From: a virus
Strand: one strand, 5' to 3'
DNA: 21,096 nucleotides
IMG/VR virus record: IMGVR_UViG_3300046665_000283
Coordinates: 1 to 21,096 of that record
The notes beneath the pieces were generated by a model. It did not search any database and was not told the origin of the DNA. It saw only the letters and a list, made by a program, of their open reading frames with translations. Shown here piece after piece: positions 15,382 to 21,089 of this stretch. The position numbers and the translations under genes were made by a program. The number at the start of each line of letters is the position of its first letter. Positions within the stretch are counted from its first letter, which is position 1.

Positions 15382-15505
15382 CCACACAGCATGAGGCAGG
15401 AATCGAACCTGCATCTACGGCCGGGAACCCCCAACCCCCATCCCGGAATCGAACCGGTCGCGCGAGACATTTGAAACGCGCTATGCCAACGCCCATGTTG
15501 TGTGG
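15382..15505 (-). ncRNA. tRNA-like domain with two T-arm-like hairpins
   Basis: Two hairpins carry the universal T-loop sequence TTCGATT: one with a five-pair GCAGG/CCTGC stem (15396-15412), one with CCGG/CCGG (15443-15457). A closing helix pairs CCACACA-A-CATGGG with a CTCATGC-TGTGTGG strand, which includes the seven positions expected of an acceptor stem (one A-C mismatch, one G-T wobble). A D-arm-like hairpin GCG-TTGGCATAG-CGC (15478-15492) has GG in the loop. The anticodon arm is not convincing: the loop TTTCAAA would read UCA, but its stem pairs poorly. The insert of about 50 bases between anticodon region and second T-arm is far too long for a normal tRNA. I therefore do not assign an amino acid. 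Confidence 0.45.
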
Positions 15506-15789
15506 TGCTTGTCTTTCCAAGCTGCCATCCGGTCTTTGTGCAGTACCGAAACTCTGCTGTGGTGGCCAGTGCTGATCTCCGGCTTCGCGATTTATCGAGG
15601 GCATCGCGTGGCCCCTAGCGCATCAGCCTGCGCATTCACCACACGACTGCACCCTGGAAGCGGCTGTTATGCCACCTTATCGAAGAACACAGGGCGCATG
15701 CGTGTGGCCCCTAAAAAGTCCCGGCGCGCTTTTCAGCAGCGACCGGGTAAAGTCCAAACTAGGGGAAAGCGTCTGAAAGAGACAGCCTC

Positions 15790-15818
15790 AATTTACTCCC
15801 GTTGTTCCTTTGCGTCAA
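15790..15818 (-). promoter_or_regulatory. Sigma70-like promoter upstream of the noncoding RNA
   Basis: Minus-strand TTGACG (15813-15818), 17-base spacer, TAAATT (15790-15795). It lies immediately past the stop codon of the 70-residue gene, so it drives the noncoding region and not a protein gene. Confidence 0.6.
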
Positions 15819-15828
15819 CAAGTTTTGG

Positions 15829-16041
15829 CTACTGCTTTGGCTTTGCCATCTGGTCCAGTTGATCCGCAATCTGGCGAAAACTCATGGCAACGCCGGCGCG
15901 CACGCTCACATCGGGGATTAGCTGCGCTGCTGTCATAATCATGTTTAGATTCGCGCCAATGACTACAGCCGCGCCTTTACCGCCGCACTTCTTTGCAAGT
16001 TCATTGGTCAATGCTTCGATCTTGCGTTCCATGTCGCTCAT
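15829..16041 (-). CDS. Small unknown protein, last gene of the early block
   Basis: This 70-residue protein overlaps the previous stop (ATGA). A basic start MSDMERKIEALTNELAKKCG forms a helix, followed by GAAVVIGANLNMIMTAAQLI, a hydrophobic stretch too weak to call a membrane segment with confidence, and a helix SFRQIADQLDQMAKPKQ. No family recognised. It is the last protein-coding gene before the noncoding region. Confidence 0.65.
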   Translation of the reverse strand: MSDMERKIEALTNELAKKCGGKGAAVVIGANLNMIMTAAQLIPDVSVRAGVAMSFRQIADQLDQMAKPKQ

Positions 16042-16202
16042 ACGGTGCTTTCTTTTGTGGTTGGGATACTGTCTTGTTTCGGCAATGGCGGCGGAACATA
16101 CACCTTGCGCTCCTTGCGCCCGAAGATCGCTTCATGGCGGGCTGCGAATTCGTCAGCAGGCACAGAGTACGGCCGTGGGCTTGAACCTTTACCGGCGCTC
16201 AT
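16038..16202 (-). CDS. Small MSAGKGS-type phage protein
   Basis: This 54-residue gene lies in a gap that otherwise looks empty. Its ATG at 16202 overlaps the preceding stop (ATGA), and its own stop overlaps the next start in the same way, which is strong evidence that it is real. The product starts MSAGKGSSPRPYSVPADEF, then AARHEAIFGRKERKVYVPPP. Proteins with an MSxGKGSxPRP start and an IFG-x-K end are common small phage proteins of unknown function. Its first ten residues closely match those of the preceding gene. Confidence 0.8.
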   Translation of the reverse strand: MSAGKGSSPRPYSVPADEFAARHEAIFGRKERKVYVPPPLPKQDSIPTTKESTV

Positions 16203-16444
16203 TGCTTCCTCCGATTCCAGCGCTTGATGGCTAGATCCTTGTATGCGCCTGACCCGCGCTCATCGGCCTGTTTGCTACCGTCGCGGCAGGAAGGCTGTAC
16301 CGCGCAGCGTGCGTTCACGCATTTTACGGCGCCCCATGCATTGCCATCCAGATCCGGGTTTGAAGGCATTACGTGCGGGTTCTTTCCGCAGAATGGACAC
16401 GGCAGCGGTGTCAGGCGGGGCGTGCTGCCCTTGCCTGCGCTCAT
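16199..16444 (-). CDS. Lar-like restriction-alleviation zinc-ribbon protein
   Basis: This 81-residue protein has the Lar-family pattern: PLPCPFCGKNPHV (Cys at 16 and 19), then Cys at 42 and 47, and an AIKRWNRR end that matches the typical AI-x-x-WN-x-R of the family. Lar proteins reduce the effect of type I restriction by modulating the restriction-modification enzyme. The N-terminal tail MSAGKGSTPR is unusual for a Lar protein and is shared with the next gene. Start and stop both overlap neighbouring genes by ATGA. The assignment comes from the motif only, so activity is inferred. Confidence 0.75.
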   Translation of the reverse strand: MSAGKGSTPRLTPLPCPFCGKNPHVMPSNPDLDGNAWGAVKCVNARCAVQPSCRDGSKQADERGSGAYKDLAIKRWNRRKQ

Positions 16445-16887
16445 TTGCCCACCTTAGCGATCGTTGCAGCAATGTCAGGCGTTCTGAAAACTGTTTCCCA
16501 TGAGCGATGCTCACCCTTGCATTCATTCATGACGGCTTCGGCAACAAGCCAGTCCCGCGCCTTCCTGTCGCCAATAGCGCAGTCGAATTCTTCGCGCGTC
16601 ACCACTTGGCCGTTGTCGATGGCATGGCAAATGACGTGATTAACCAAATCGCGGCGGTCTTCACTTGCACTCGTATCGCGGCGCGACAGGCGATCCTCGA
16701 TAATGTTAAGCTCATTATCCGTCATCGTGGTTTTCGGATACTCGCGCGGCAGCTCAGTGCAATACTCGTAATCCGCGATGAATGCCGGGTCAGCGGTGAA
16801 TTTCCACTTCTCGCTGGCGTTCTTGCGCATGTACACATCGGCGCCATTGGCCCATGCAACGATGGTGTCGTGATGCTTACGCTTCAT
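16441..16887 (-). CDS. Unknown phage protein with a W-P-x-EY-type start
   Basis: This 148-residue protein starts at the ATG at 16887, which lies inside the 3-prime end of the previous gene. A frame continues upstream to 16923, but the later start MKRKHHDTIVAWANGADVYM is the better match, since phage proteins with an HxxxIVAWANGxxV start usually have such a short leader. The first 60 residues resemble this common small phage module (AWANGADVYMRKNASEKWKF, then ADYEYCTELP). The rest, about 60-148, is helical and charged (DNELNIIEDRLSRRD, REEFDCAIGDRKARDWL). The function is unknown. Confidence 0.65.
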   Translation of the reverse strand: MKRKHHDTIVAWANGADVYMRKNASEKWKFTADPAFIADYEYCTELPREYPKTTMTDNELNIIEDRLSRRDTSASEDRRDLVNHVICHAIDNGQVVTREEFDCAIGDRKARDWLVAEAVMNECKGEHRSWETVFRTPDIAATIAKVGK

Positions 16888-17071
16888 GCTTGGTCGCCTC
16901 GATAGCGCACTTGCCAGCAGCATCCAGCATCTTGCTGGTGCGGTGGAATGGGCTCTTGTTGTCGTGCGCGCTGGCTGGCAGCGTCAGGATATCCGCTACC
17001 AAAGCAACCGGCGCCAGCGTCACGGCGATCCCTGCTTTGGTGACATTGGTCAATGCGCTTAAAATGCTCAC
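16877..17071 (-). CDS. Small protein with hydrophobic N-terminus
   Basis: This 64-residue protein has a hydrophobic segment at about residues 12-32 (AGIAVTLAPVALVADILT), then an SPFHRTSKMLDAAGKCAIEA helix. The type is known from many phages, with a short APVALVADxLTLP motif, but its role is not known. It may touch the membrane. The next gene starts inside its last codons. Confidence 0.65.
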   Translation of the reverse strand: MSILSALTNVTKAGIAVTLAPVALVADILTLPASAHDNKSPFHRTSKMLDAAGKCAIEATKHEA

Positions 17072-17256
17072 TTCATCTCCCCATGATTTTTTGCATCGAG
17101 CGCATAATTTACCTGTGCCTTCTGCTTTTGAAAATGCTTGGTCAGTGCGCTGCGCGAGATCCCTGCCTGGCGCGCGGCTTCGGCCTGGCTCATGCTCGCG
17201 TCCTTCTGGAGCAGGCGCAATGCCTTCCTCATCTCTGCCGACTGTCGGGCGCCCAT
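17068..17256 (-). CDS. Small helix-turn-helix protein
   Basis: This 62-residue protein is basic and helical. The segment MSQAEAARQAGISRSALTKH (about 22-41) is a clear helix-turn-helix of the sigma region 4/resolvase type, with A in the second-helix start and G in the turn. The N-terminal helix MGARQSAEMRKALRLLQ and the C-terminal FQKQKAQVNYALDAK flank it. It is a candidate DNA-binding regulator of the early block. The start overlaps the TAA stop of an eight-codon frame just upstream, which I do not call as a gene. The stop overlaps the next start. Confidence 0.7.
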   Translation of the reverse strand: MGARQSAEMRKALRLLQKDASMSQAEAARQAGISRSALTKHFQKQKAQVNYALDAKNHGEMK

Positions 17257-17306
17257 TACACTCTCGCTTTCACTGATTCCATACCTAGATTCTCGTTGAA
17301 TTATTA

Positions 17307-17504
17307 TTAGCCGTCAACCTGTTTTTGCATGAGTTGCCGAACAATCCGCGTGCGGGCTTCGCGGTCCTTGGCAGGACTGTGCAGGACACAGGCCGGATAG
17401 TTCCAGCCGCGCTCCTGCTCGAACCACGGACACAGCGCGCGACCACTTTCCGTCAGGGCGAAGTCGCGGCAGCTCGCGCAGGTTTCCGTCGACCGGCGGA
17501 TCAT
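17307..17504 (-). CDS. Small four-cysteine protein
   Basis: This 65-residue gene starts at the ATG at 17504, overlapping the previous stop as ATGA. The frame extends upstream to 17591, but that part overlaps the 51-residue membrane gene in another frame. Cysteines at 9, 12, 25 and 39 (TCASCRDF, ALCPWFEQERGWNYPACVLH) suggest a single zinc or iron-sulfur site. Similar small Cys-rich proteins recur in phage early regions without known function. Confidence 0.65.
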   Translation of the reverse strand: MIRRSTETCASCRDFALTESGRALCPWFEQERGWNYPACVLHSPAKDREARTRIVRQLMQKQVDG

Positions 17505-17656
17505 GCGAAGCTCCGTTTCACCTGGGGCCTTGCCCACCACAGATCGAGCGCGAACAGCGCCACGGTTTGCGCCATGATCCACCAGGCCCATGCTGGATCA
17601 ATCAGCCATTCCAGGCACAGTACCGCGCCAGCCAGCAGCATCAACAGGTTAGCCAT
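17501..17656 (-). CDS. Small two-span membrane protein
   Basis: This 51-residue gene is too short for most gene tables. Its ATG overlaps the helicase stop (TGATG), and its stop overlaps the next start (ATGA). It encodes MANLLMLLAGAVLCLEWLID, then PAWAWWIMAQTVALFALDLW, then WARPQVKRSFA. Two hydrophobic spans, about 2-18 and 23-41, are followed by a basic end. It looks like a small inner-membrane peptide. It is not next to a recognisable lysis gene, so a holin call is not justified. Confidence 0.7.
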   Translation of the reverse strand: MANLLMLLAGAVLCLEWLIDPAWAWWIMAQTVALFALDLWWARPQVKRSFA

Positions 17657-19032
17657 CAGTTAAACCCGCCGCGGCGTTCACCCTGTCGGCGATCCGATGC
17701 CGATTCTTTCCTTGCCGGCGTCCAGCGATACGGCAGGTCATCGAAGCGCGTCAGGTGGCCGGTGTAGCGCATCCCAATCGTGCCGGGTTCGCCCTGGCGC
17801 TGCTTGGCAAGAATCCATTCACAGACTTCGCGCTCGTCGCCGGTCAATTCAGTGTTGTAGACGACTTCGCGGTACAGGAAAATGATGTTGGCGGCGTCCT
17901 GCTCAATCGACCCCGATACCGCAAGGTCGGCCAGGATCGGGCGCTTGTTCGGCCTTTCCTCGCACTTCCGGTTGAGCTGGCAAAGCAGGATGATGGCGCA
18001 GTCCAGTTCCTTCGACAGCGCAACCAGTGCGCGCGTGTACTCGCCCACCACTTCGTAACTCTTGTCGGACTGGCCGCCAGTGATGAACGAGAGTTGGTCG
18101 ACCACGATCAGATCCAGCCCCGCCTTGCGCTTGACGGCACGGGCCTTGGCGCGGATCTCCATCATGTTCAGCCCGGTTTCGTCATCAATGAACAGGTTCA
18201 TGTCGCGCGCCTTGTGGAAAGCTGCCGTCATGGTGTCCCAATACATCGAGTCTTCCGGCTTGTTGTCGCTTGGCTTGCGCAGCCACTTGATCGGCACCCG
18301 GCCCAGCGCCGCCACGTTGCGGTCGCTGACCTGATGGCGCGACATTTCCATCGAGAAGAACAGTGCGGAGCCATCCATCGACACGTTGCGCGCCACGCCT
18401 AACCCTGCTGCCGTCTTGCCCATGCCCGGCCTGCCGGCGATGATCGTCAGTGTGCCACGCTCCAGTCCGCCGTCCAGTTGCTCGTCCAGGTGCTCATGCC
18501 CGGTAGAGATTGGCTTGATGGCGCCGTTCATGCGCTGGGTCAGCACGTCCGCATAGTCGCCCAGCATTTCATCGATCCGCATCGGGTCGCGGCTGGTTTT
18601 CTTGTGCGCCAGGTCTTCCAGCCGGGAAGCTGCCAGATCGACGCATACGGCTGCCGATTGCGGCGAGGCTGCCATTTCCCGCATTTGGTCCGAAAGCGCC
18701 AGCAGCGCCCGTTTAGACGCCCTGTCGATGATGATTGACGTGTGGCGAGTGATGTTGGCGGCGCTGACGGACGACTGGCGCAGTTGGGCAAGGTATTTCA
18801 GGCAATCTTCAACCTTGTCTTTCAGCTTCTCGAAAACGGTAATGGCGTCAGCGCGCTGGCCAGCGGCGATCTGGCGGCACAGTTCGTCAAAAATCAGGCG
18901 GTGGTCCTGCCGGTAGAAGTGGTTCGCTTCCAGGTCGGCAATCCGGTCGAGTGAGTCATTGTCAGCCAGCAGGGCGCCCAGCACGGCCTGTTCTGCACGG
19001 ATGGATACGGTGTGGTCTTCGTGGTCGATCAT
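17656..19032 (-). CDS. dnaB: Replicative DNA helicase, DnaB-type
   Basis: The protein is 458 residues, standard for phage DnaB helicases. Residues 1-140 hold the DnaB N-terminal domain (SIRAEQAVLGALLADNDSLD, then EANHFYRQDHRLIFDEL). The RecA core begins around 175 (ISTGHEHLDEQLDGGLERGT) with Walker A GRPGMGKT at 200-207 and Walker B DLIVVDQLS at 307-315. The motif LLCQLNR, a sensor-like strand, is at about 349-355. The segment GSIEQDAANIIFLYRE near 374-389 is a classic DnaB core motif. The protein unwinds the fork as a hexamer, likely loaded by the protein encoded just upstream. It lies directly after that gene. Confidence 0.93.
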   Translation of the reverse strand: MIDHEDHTVSIRAEQAVLGALLADNDSLDRIADLEANHFYRQDHRLIFDELCRQIAAGQRADAITVFEKLKDKVEDCLKYLAQLRQSSVSAANITRHTSIIIDRASKRALLALSDQMREMAASPQSAAVCVDLAASRLEDLAHKKTSRDPMRIDEMLGDYADVLTQRMNGAIKPISTGHEHLDEQLDGGLERGTLTIIAGRPGMGKTAAGLGVARNVSMDGSALFFSMEMSRHQVSDRNVAALGRVPIKWLRKPSDNKPEDSMYWDTMTAAFHKARDMNLFIDDETGLNMMEIRAKARAVKRKAGLDLIVVDQLSFITGGQSDKSYEVVGEYTRALVALSKELDCAIILLCQLNRKCEERPNKRPILADLAVSGSIEQDAANIIFLYREVVYNTELTGDEREVCEWILAKQRQGEPGTIGMRYTGHLTRFDDLPYRWTPARKESASDRRQGERRGGFN

Positions 19033-19033
19033 T

Positions 19034-19801
19034 TTATTTTTTATCCCTGTGAACGTTTTGTGCCTGCACGCCGTCAGTCGTCAAATGGAAACCACTTCCA
19101 TCCTTGGCTGCGTACCATAAGTGAAACCAATTCCCGCGCACCGACTTGGAAAACACTGTGCGCCATTCCGTGTACTTCTTTTTGCCGTCAGAGTAACGGT
19201 CCTTGAACTCAAGCCAGTGCAGCGACAGGAACTCATCCGGTATGCCGGCCTGCGAAGCGTAAGCAAAGACAGGATGCTCGTTAGGGATTGGGGTTTCGCC
19301 TGCTTCCTTGCAGCGCTTCATGAATTCAGGGAACGTGATACTTCTTGCCCTCCCGGTTGCCCCCTCGGGGGGTATGGGGGGATTTTTTATTTCTTCTCTT
19401 CTCTTCTCTTCTCTGGTCCGCTTTTTGTCCGCACCGGATGCGGACGATTCTGCGGACTTCTTGCGGTCGTTACGCTTTCGTTCAGCCTCTTGCGCACGGC
19501 GCTTGGCAGACTGCCCGTTATGCTCATCGAAACGAGGTGTGCAGAGTGAAACCCCATCGTTTTCAAGCCACTCAACGGCCACCATTGCTGCCGAAAATCC
19601 AGGCCAGGCAATGTCTTCGTCCAGTGTTTCGACCGTATATCCATCAAGCCGTCCGTCAGCAGAGTGCGCGTCAAACAGACACCAGACCGCATGCAATCCG
19701 CCAATCACGCGCAATCTGTCCGCTTTCAATGCGGACGCGATGCGGACAACCTTTGGATGCGTGCGAAGATCCATCCTCATCTTGATCCAGTCACCCGCCA
19801 T
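19034..19801 (-). CDS. Replication initiator or helicase-loader-like protein
   Basis: This 255-residue protein has a GGAG ribosome site eight bases upstream. The N-terminal 110 residues (DWIKMRMDLRTHPKVVRIAS, then LRVIGGLHAVWCLFDAHSAD and WPGFSAAMVAVEWLENDGVS) match a common phage replication domain, winged-helix-like. A basic and Glu-rich linker follows (about 105-140). The C-terminal 90 residues (WLEFKDRYSDGKKKYTEWRT, then NWFHLWYAAKDG) resemble DnaT/O-type loader ends. The linker is encoded by a pentanucleotide repeat and by G-rich and A-rich runs, noted separately. Location directly before DnaB favours a loader or origin-binding role. Confidence 0.7.
   Translation of the reverse strand: MAGDWIKMRMDLRTHPKVVRIASALKADRLRVIGGLHAVWCLFDAHSADGRLDGYTVETLDEDIAWPGFSAAMVAVEWLENDGVSLCTPRFDEHNGQSAKRRAQEAERKRNDRKKSAESSASGADKKRTREEKRREEIKNPPIPPEGATGRARSITFPEFMKRCKEAGETPIPNEHPVFAYASQAGIPDEFLSLHWLEFKDRYSDGKKKYTEWRTVFSKSVRGNWFHLWYAAKDGSGFHLTTDGVQAQNVHRDKK
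19391..19414 (-). repeat. AGAGA pentanucleotide repeat in coding sequence
   Basis: Four AGAGA units and one AGAAA on the coding strand, encoding the EEKRREE linker of the replication protein. Five is not a multiple of three, so a change in copy number shifts the frame. Confidence 0.85.
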
Positions 19802-20333
19802 TTTTGATCTCCGAGGTGGACGGAAATTCAGTATCCAGGCCTACAAAGCGATTCGGAATGGGCTTGATCTCTACTTCAAGAAGCGTCGTCCGGTCCCAGT
19901 CTTGAAGCTGCCCGATGAGGGCTTCTGAGGAATGCACGTTGAGTGCGCACTCCAGTTCATTTGCCAAAATCCCAATGCGGAATGCATGTGGGCACTGCAT
20001 ATCAATTTTGTCCACGCCTGGATACCCATTAGCCCATCCGAGCAATAGATCCGCAATCTCGGCCCAACGCACGGAAGGAACGCATGCCAGCACGTCCATG
20101 ATTCTGGCTTTAGACTCATGCGTACTTTCATGGCAGTTCTCGCAAAGTGCGTCAAAGTTCGTGATGTCATACTCCCAAGCCATCCTCCCCTTGATGTATT
20201 GCTTGTGATGAACGTTCAAGGTTGTCTCATCATCGCCGCAGATCTGACACTTGAAGCCAGCCTTTTCAAACACCTTGAGGCGCATCCTTTGCCAGTTCGG
20301 GTGCCGCAGTTGTTCGCTGTACGTCATCTTCAT
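19791..20333 (-). CDS. HNH endonuclease-like protein
   Basis: This 180-residue protein overlaps the next gene by about ten bases. The HNH/zinc-finger core shows CQIC (29-32), then LNVHHKQYIKG (HH at 42-43), then CENCHESTH (Cys 64, Cys 67, His 68, His 72). This is the pattern of the HNH fold with a four-Cys zinc site. The rest (about 80-180) is helical and not recognised. Phage HNH proteins cut or nick DNA. Its place among replication genes could mean a role in DNA processing, and a homing role is less likely as it splits no gene. Confidence 0.75.
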   Translation of the reverse strand: MKMTYSEQLRHPNWQRMRLKVFEKAGFKCQICGDDETTLNVHHKQYIKGRMAWEYDITNFDALCENCHESTHESKARIMDVLACVPSVRWAEIADLLLGWANGYPGVDKIDMQCPHAFRIGILANELECALNVHSSEALIGQLQDWDRTTLLEVEIKPIPNRFVGLDTEFPSTSEIKNGG

Positions 20334-20578
20334 GGCTTCTTCCCTTCCTGGCTCATATCGTCAGCGATCCGGTCTGCACGGTCACGGATGACAGCGCGGC
20401 GGTCAATAATTTGCAACTCGTTCAAGCGCGCGCATTCATCCTCGGCCAGTGACTTGCTCTTGCTGGCGCCGGCCACGGTTCTAACGTGCGGCGCTCCCGG
20501 TGTTTCGTAGGTCAGCGTGTAGATGCCATCGGCATCAGGACCATCGACTCTGTATTCAAGCATTTTTCGTTTGCCCAT
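20330..20578 (-). CDS. Small unknown protein after a structured leader
   Basis: The 82-residue product starts MGKRKMLEYRVDGPDADGIY from the ATG at 20578. The frame could begin at a GTG at 20605, inside the closing stem of the hairpin, but no ribosome site fits that start. No ribosome site lies next to the ATG either, apart from a GGAGG on the far side of the stem. The product is charged, with helices at ASKSKSLAEDECARLNELQ and IIDRRAVIRDRADRIADDMS. The family is not recognised. The stop overlaps the next start. Confidence 0.6.
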   Translation of the reverse strand: MGKRKMLEYRVDGPDADGIYTLTYETPGAPHVRTVAGASKSKSLAEDECARLNELQIIDRRAVIRDRADRIADDMSQEGKKP

Positions 20579-20666
20579 AAAAAAAGGCTTCAAGTGCACC
20601 GTCACTCTTGCGAGCGTTGGCAGACAGGGTCACGAACCCTGCACGATGCACTTGAAGCCTCCGTGA
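20579..20666 (-). promoter_or_regulatory. Structured leader or small RNA with three-way junction and U-tract
   Basis: On the minus strand, a 14-pair stem (AGGCTTCAAGTGCA at 20647-20660 with its partner at 20585-20598) encloses two hairpins: CAGGGT-tcgtg-ACCCTG and a GC-rich hairpin with a GCAA tetraloop (CGCTC-GCAA-GAGTG). The stem is followed by seven T, and the ATG of the next gene comes immediately after. A GGAGG overlaps the 5-prime foot of the stem at 20658-20662. A promoter ends just upstream. Confidence 0.6.
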
Positions 20667-20723
20667 TATTAAATTGCCTGCCAAGGCAAGTCCAATTATC
20701 TCTTTTTGATTAACGACGCGCAA
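20666..20723 (-). promoter_or_regulatory. Two overlapping sigma70-like promoters with an internal inverted repeat
   Basis: Reading the minus strand, one pair is TTGCGC (20718-20723), 17 bases, GATAAT (20695-20700). A second is TTGGAC (20690-20695), 18 bases, TAATAT (20666-20671). The spacer of the second contains a perfect inverted repeat, TTGCCT-TGGC-AGGCAA (20674-20689), well placed for a repressor. Matches are partial, so one or both may be weak. Confidence 0.5.
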
Positions 20724-20735
20724 CAGAAGAATAAC

Positions 20736-20749
20736 CGTGACGCGTCACG
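20736..20749. repeat. Perfect 14-base palindrome CGTGACGCGTCACG
   Basis: Self-complementary, just past the stop of the winged-helix-like gene and 13 bases upstream of the -35 element TTGCGC. It could be an operator or the end of the preceding transcript. No T run follows it. Confidence 0.5.
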
Positions 20750-20753
20750 CAAA

Positions 20754-21089
20754 TTACAGGCCGAGCGCGGCGAACGGACTGGCGACCGGACGCGGCGAAT
20801 AGTTCAGCTTGCGGATCGGCATCCCCTGCCGGCGCCGGGCGTCATACTTCCATTCTGCCGGCGTCTTCGGCCTTGGCTGGCGTACGTTCTTGCCCTTGCC
20901 GAACCGGTACACCGGCCAGCGGTGGCCGTTGGCCTTCGGTTCCCGCCAGCCGCAACAATGCACCTTGTTCTTCGACACTAGATAGGCCATGTACGCCAGT
21001 ACCTTGCTCGGTGCGCTCATGTGGATACCTTGTGCAATCTGCGCCTGGTCGCGGTCGCCATCCAGCAACAGGTCGAGGATTTGCTTCAT
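20754..21089 (-). CDS. Winged-helix-like small protein
   Basis: This 111-residue protein starts close to the right edge. The N-terminal 50 residues (ILDLLLDGDRDQAQIAQGIH, then MSAPSKVLAYMAYLVSKNKV) look like a winged-helix or HTH: a helix, then a D/Q-rich turn, then the recognition helix, followed by the wing (VHCCGWREPKANGHRWPVYRFG). A basic Arg/Pro-rich C-terminus follows. Similar phage proteins carry a W-x-x-G-HRWPVYR-x-G wing and are taken for regulators. A role in controlling the early promoter downstream is possible from position. The true start may lie outside the window. Confidence 0.65.
   Translation of the reverse strand: MKQILDLLLDGDRDQAQIAQGIHMSAPSKVLAYMAYLVSKNKVHCCGWREPKANGHRWPVYRFGKGKNVRQPRPKTPAEWKYDARRRQGMPIRKLNYSPRPVASPFAALGL

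Larger units (their letters stand above)
15266..15783 (-). ncRNA. Candidate structured noncoding RNA
   Basis: About 520 bases without a convincing protein-coding gene lie between a promoter (15790-15818) and a terminator (15266-15291). Many helices can be drawn by eye on the minus strand. CCCCTA at about 15760-15765 faces TAGGGG at 15708-15713, with CCCGG facing CCGGG inside it. CCACAC at about 15702-15707 faces a GTGTGG further downstream, enclosing GCGCCCTG facing CAGGGTGC. GTCT-ctttc-AGAC and GCGCA-ggctga-TGCGC are two small hairpins. A second copy of the TAGGGGCCAC motif (about 15608-15617) could compete for CCCCTA. The last 130 bases contain the tRNA-like domain listed separately. No known RNA family is recognised. 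A tRNA cluster with unusual members is the main alternative. Confidence 0.5.

Noticed and set aside
15371-15604. Open frame of 77 codons on the minus strand in the noncoding region
   Set aside because: It has no ribosome site and a translation of low-complexity, Cys/Pro-rich type, and it runs through both T-arm-like hairpins.
15266-15828. tmRNA or RNase P RNA
   Set aside because: The tag-coding frame, the tmRNA 5-prime end and the conserved core motifs of RNase P were looked for and not found.
17264-17290. Eight-codon frame with a TAATG overlap upstream of the small HTH gene
   Set aside because: Too short to support, and no clear ribosome site; noted as a possible leader peptide only.
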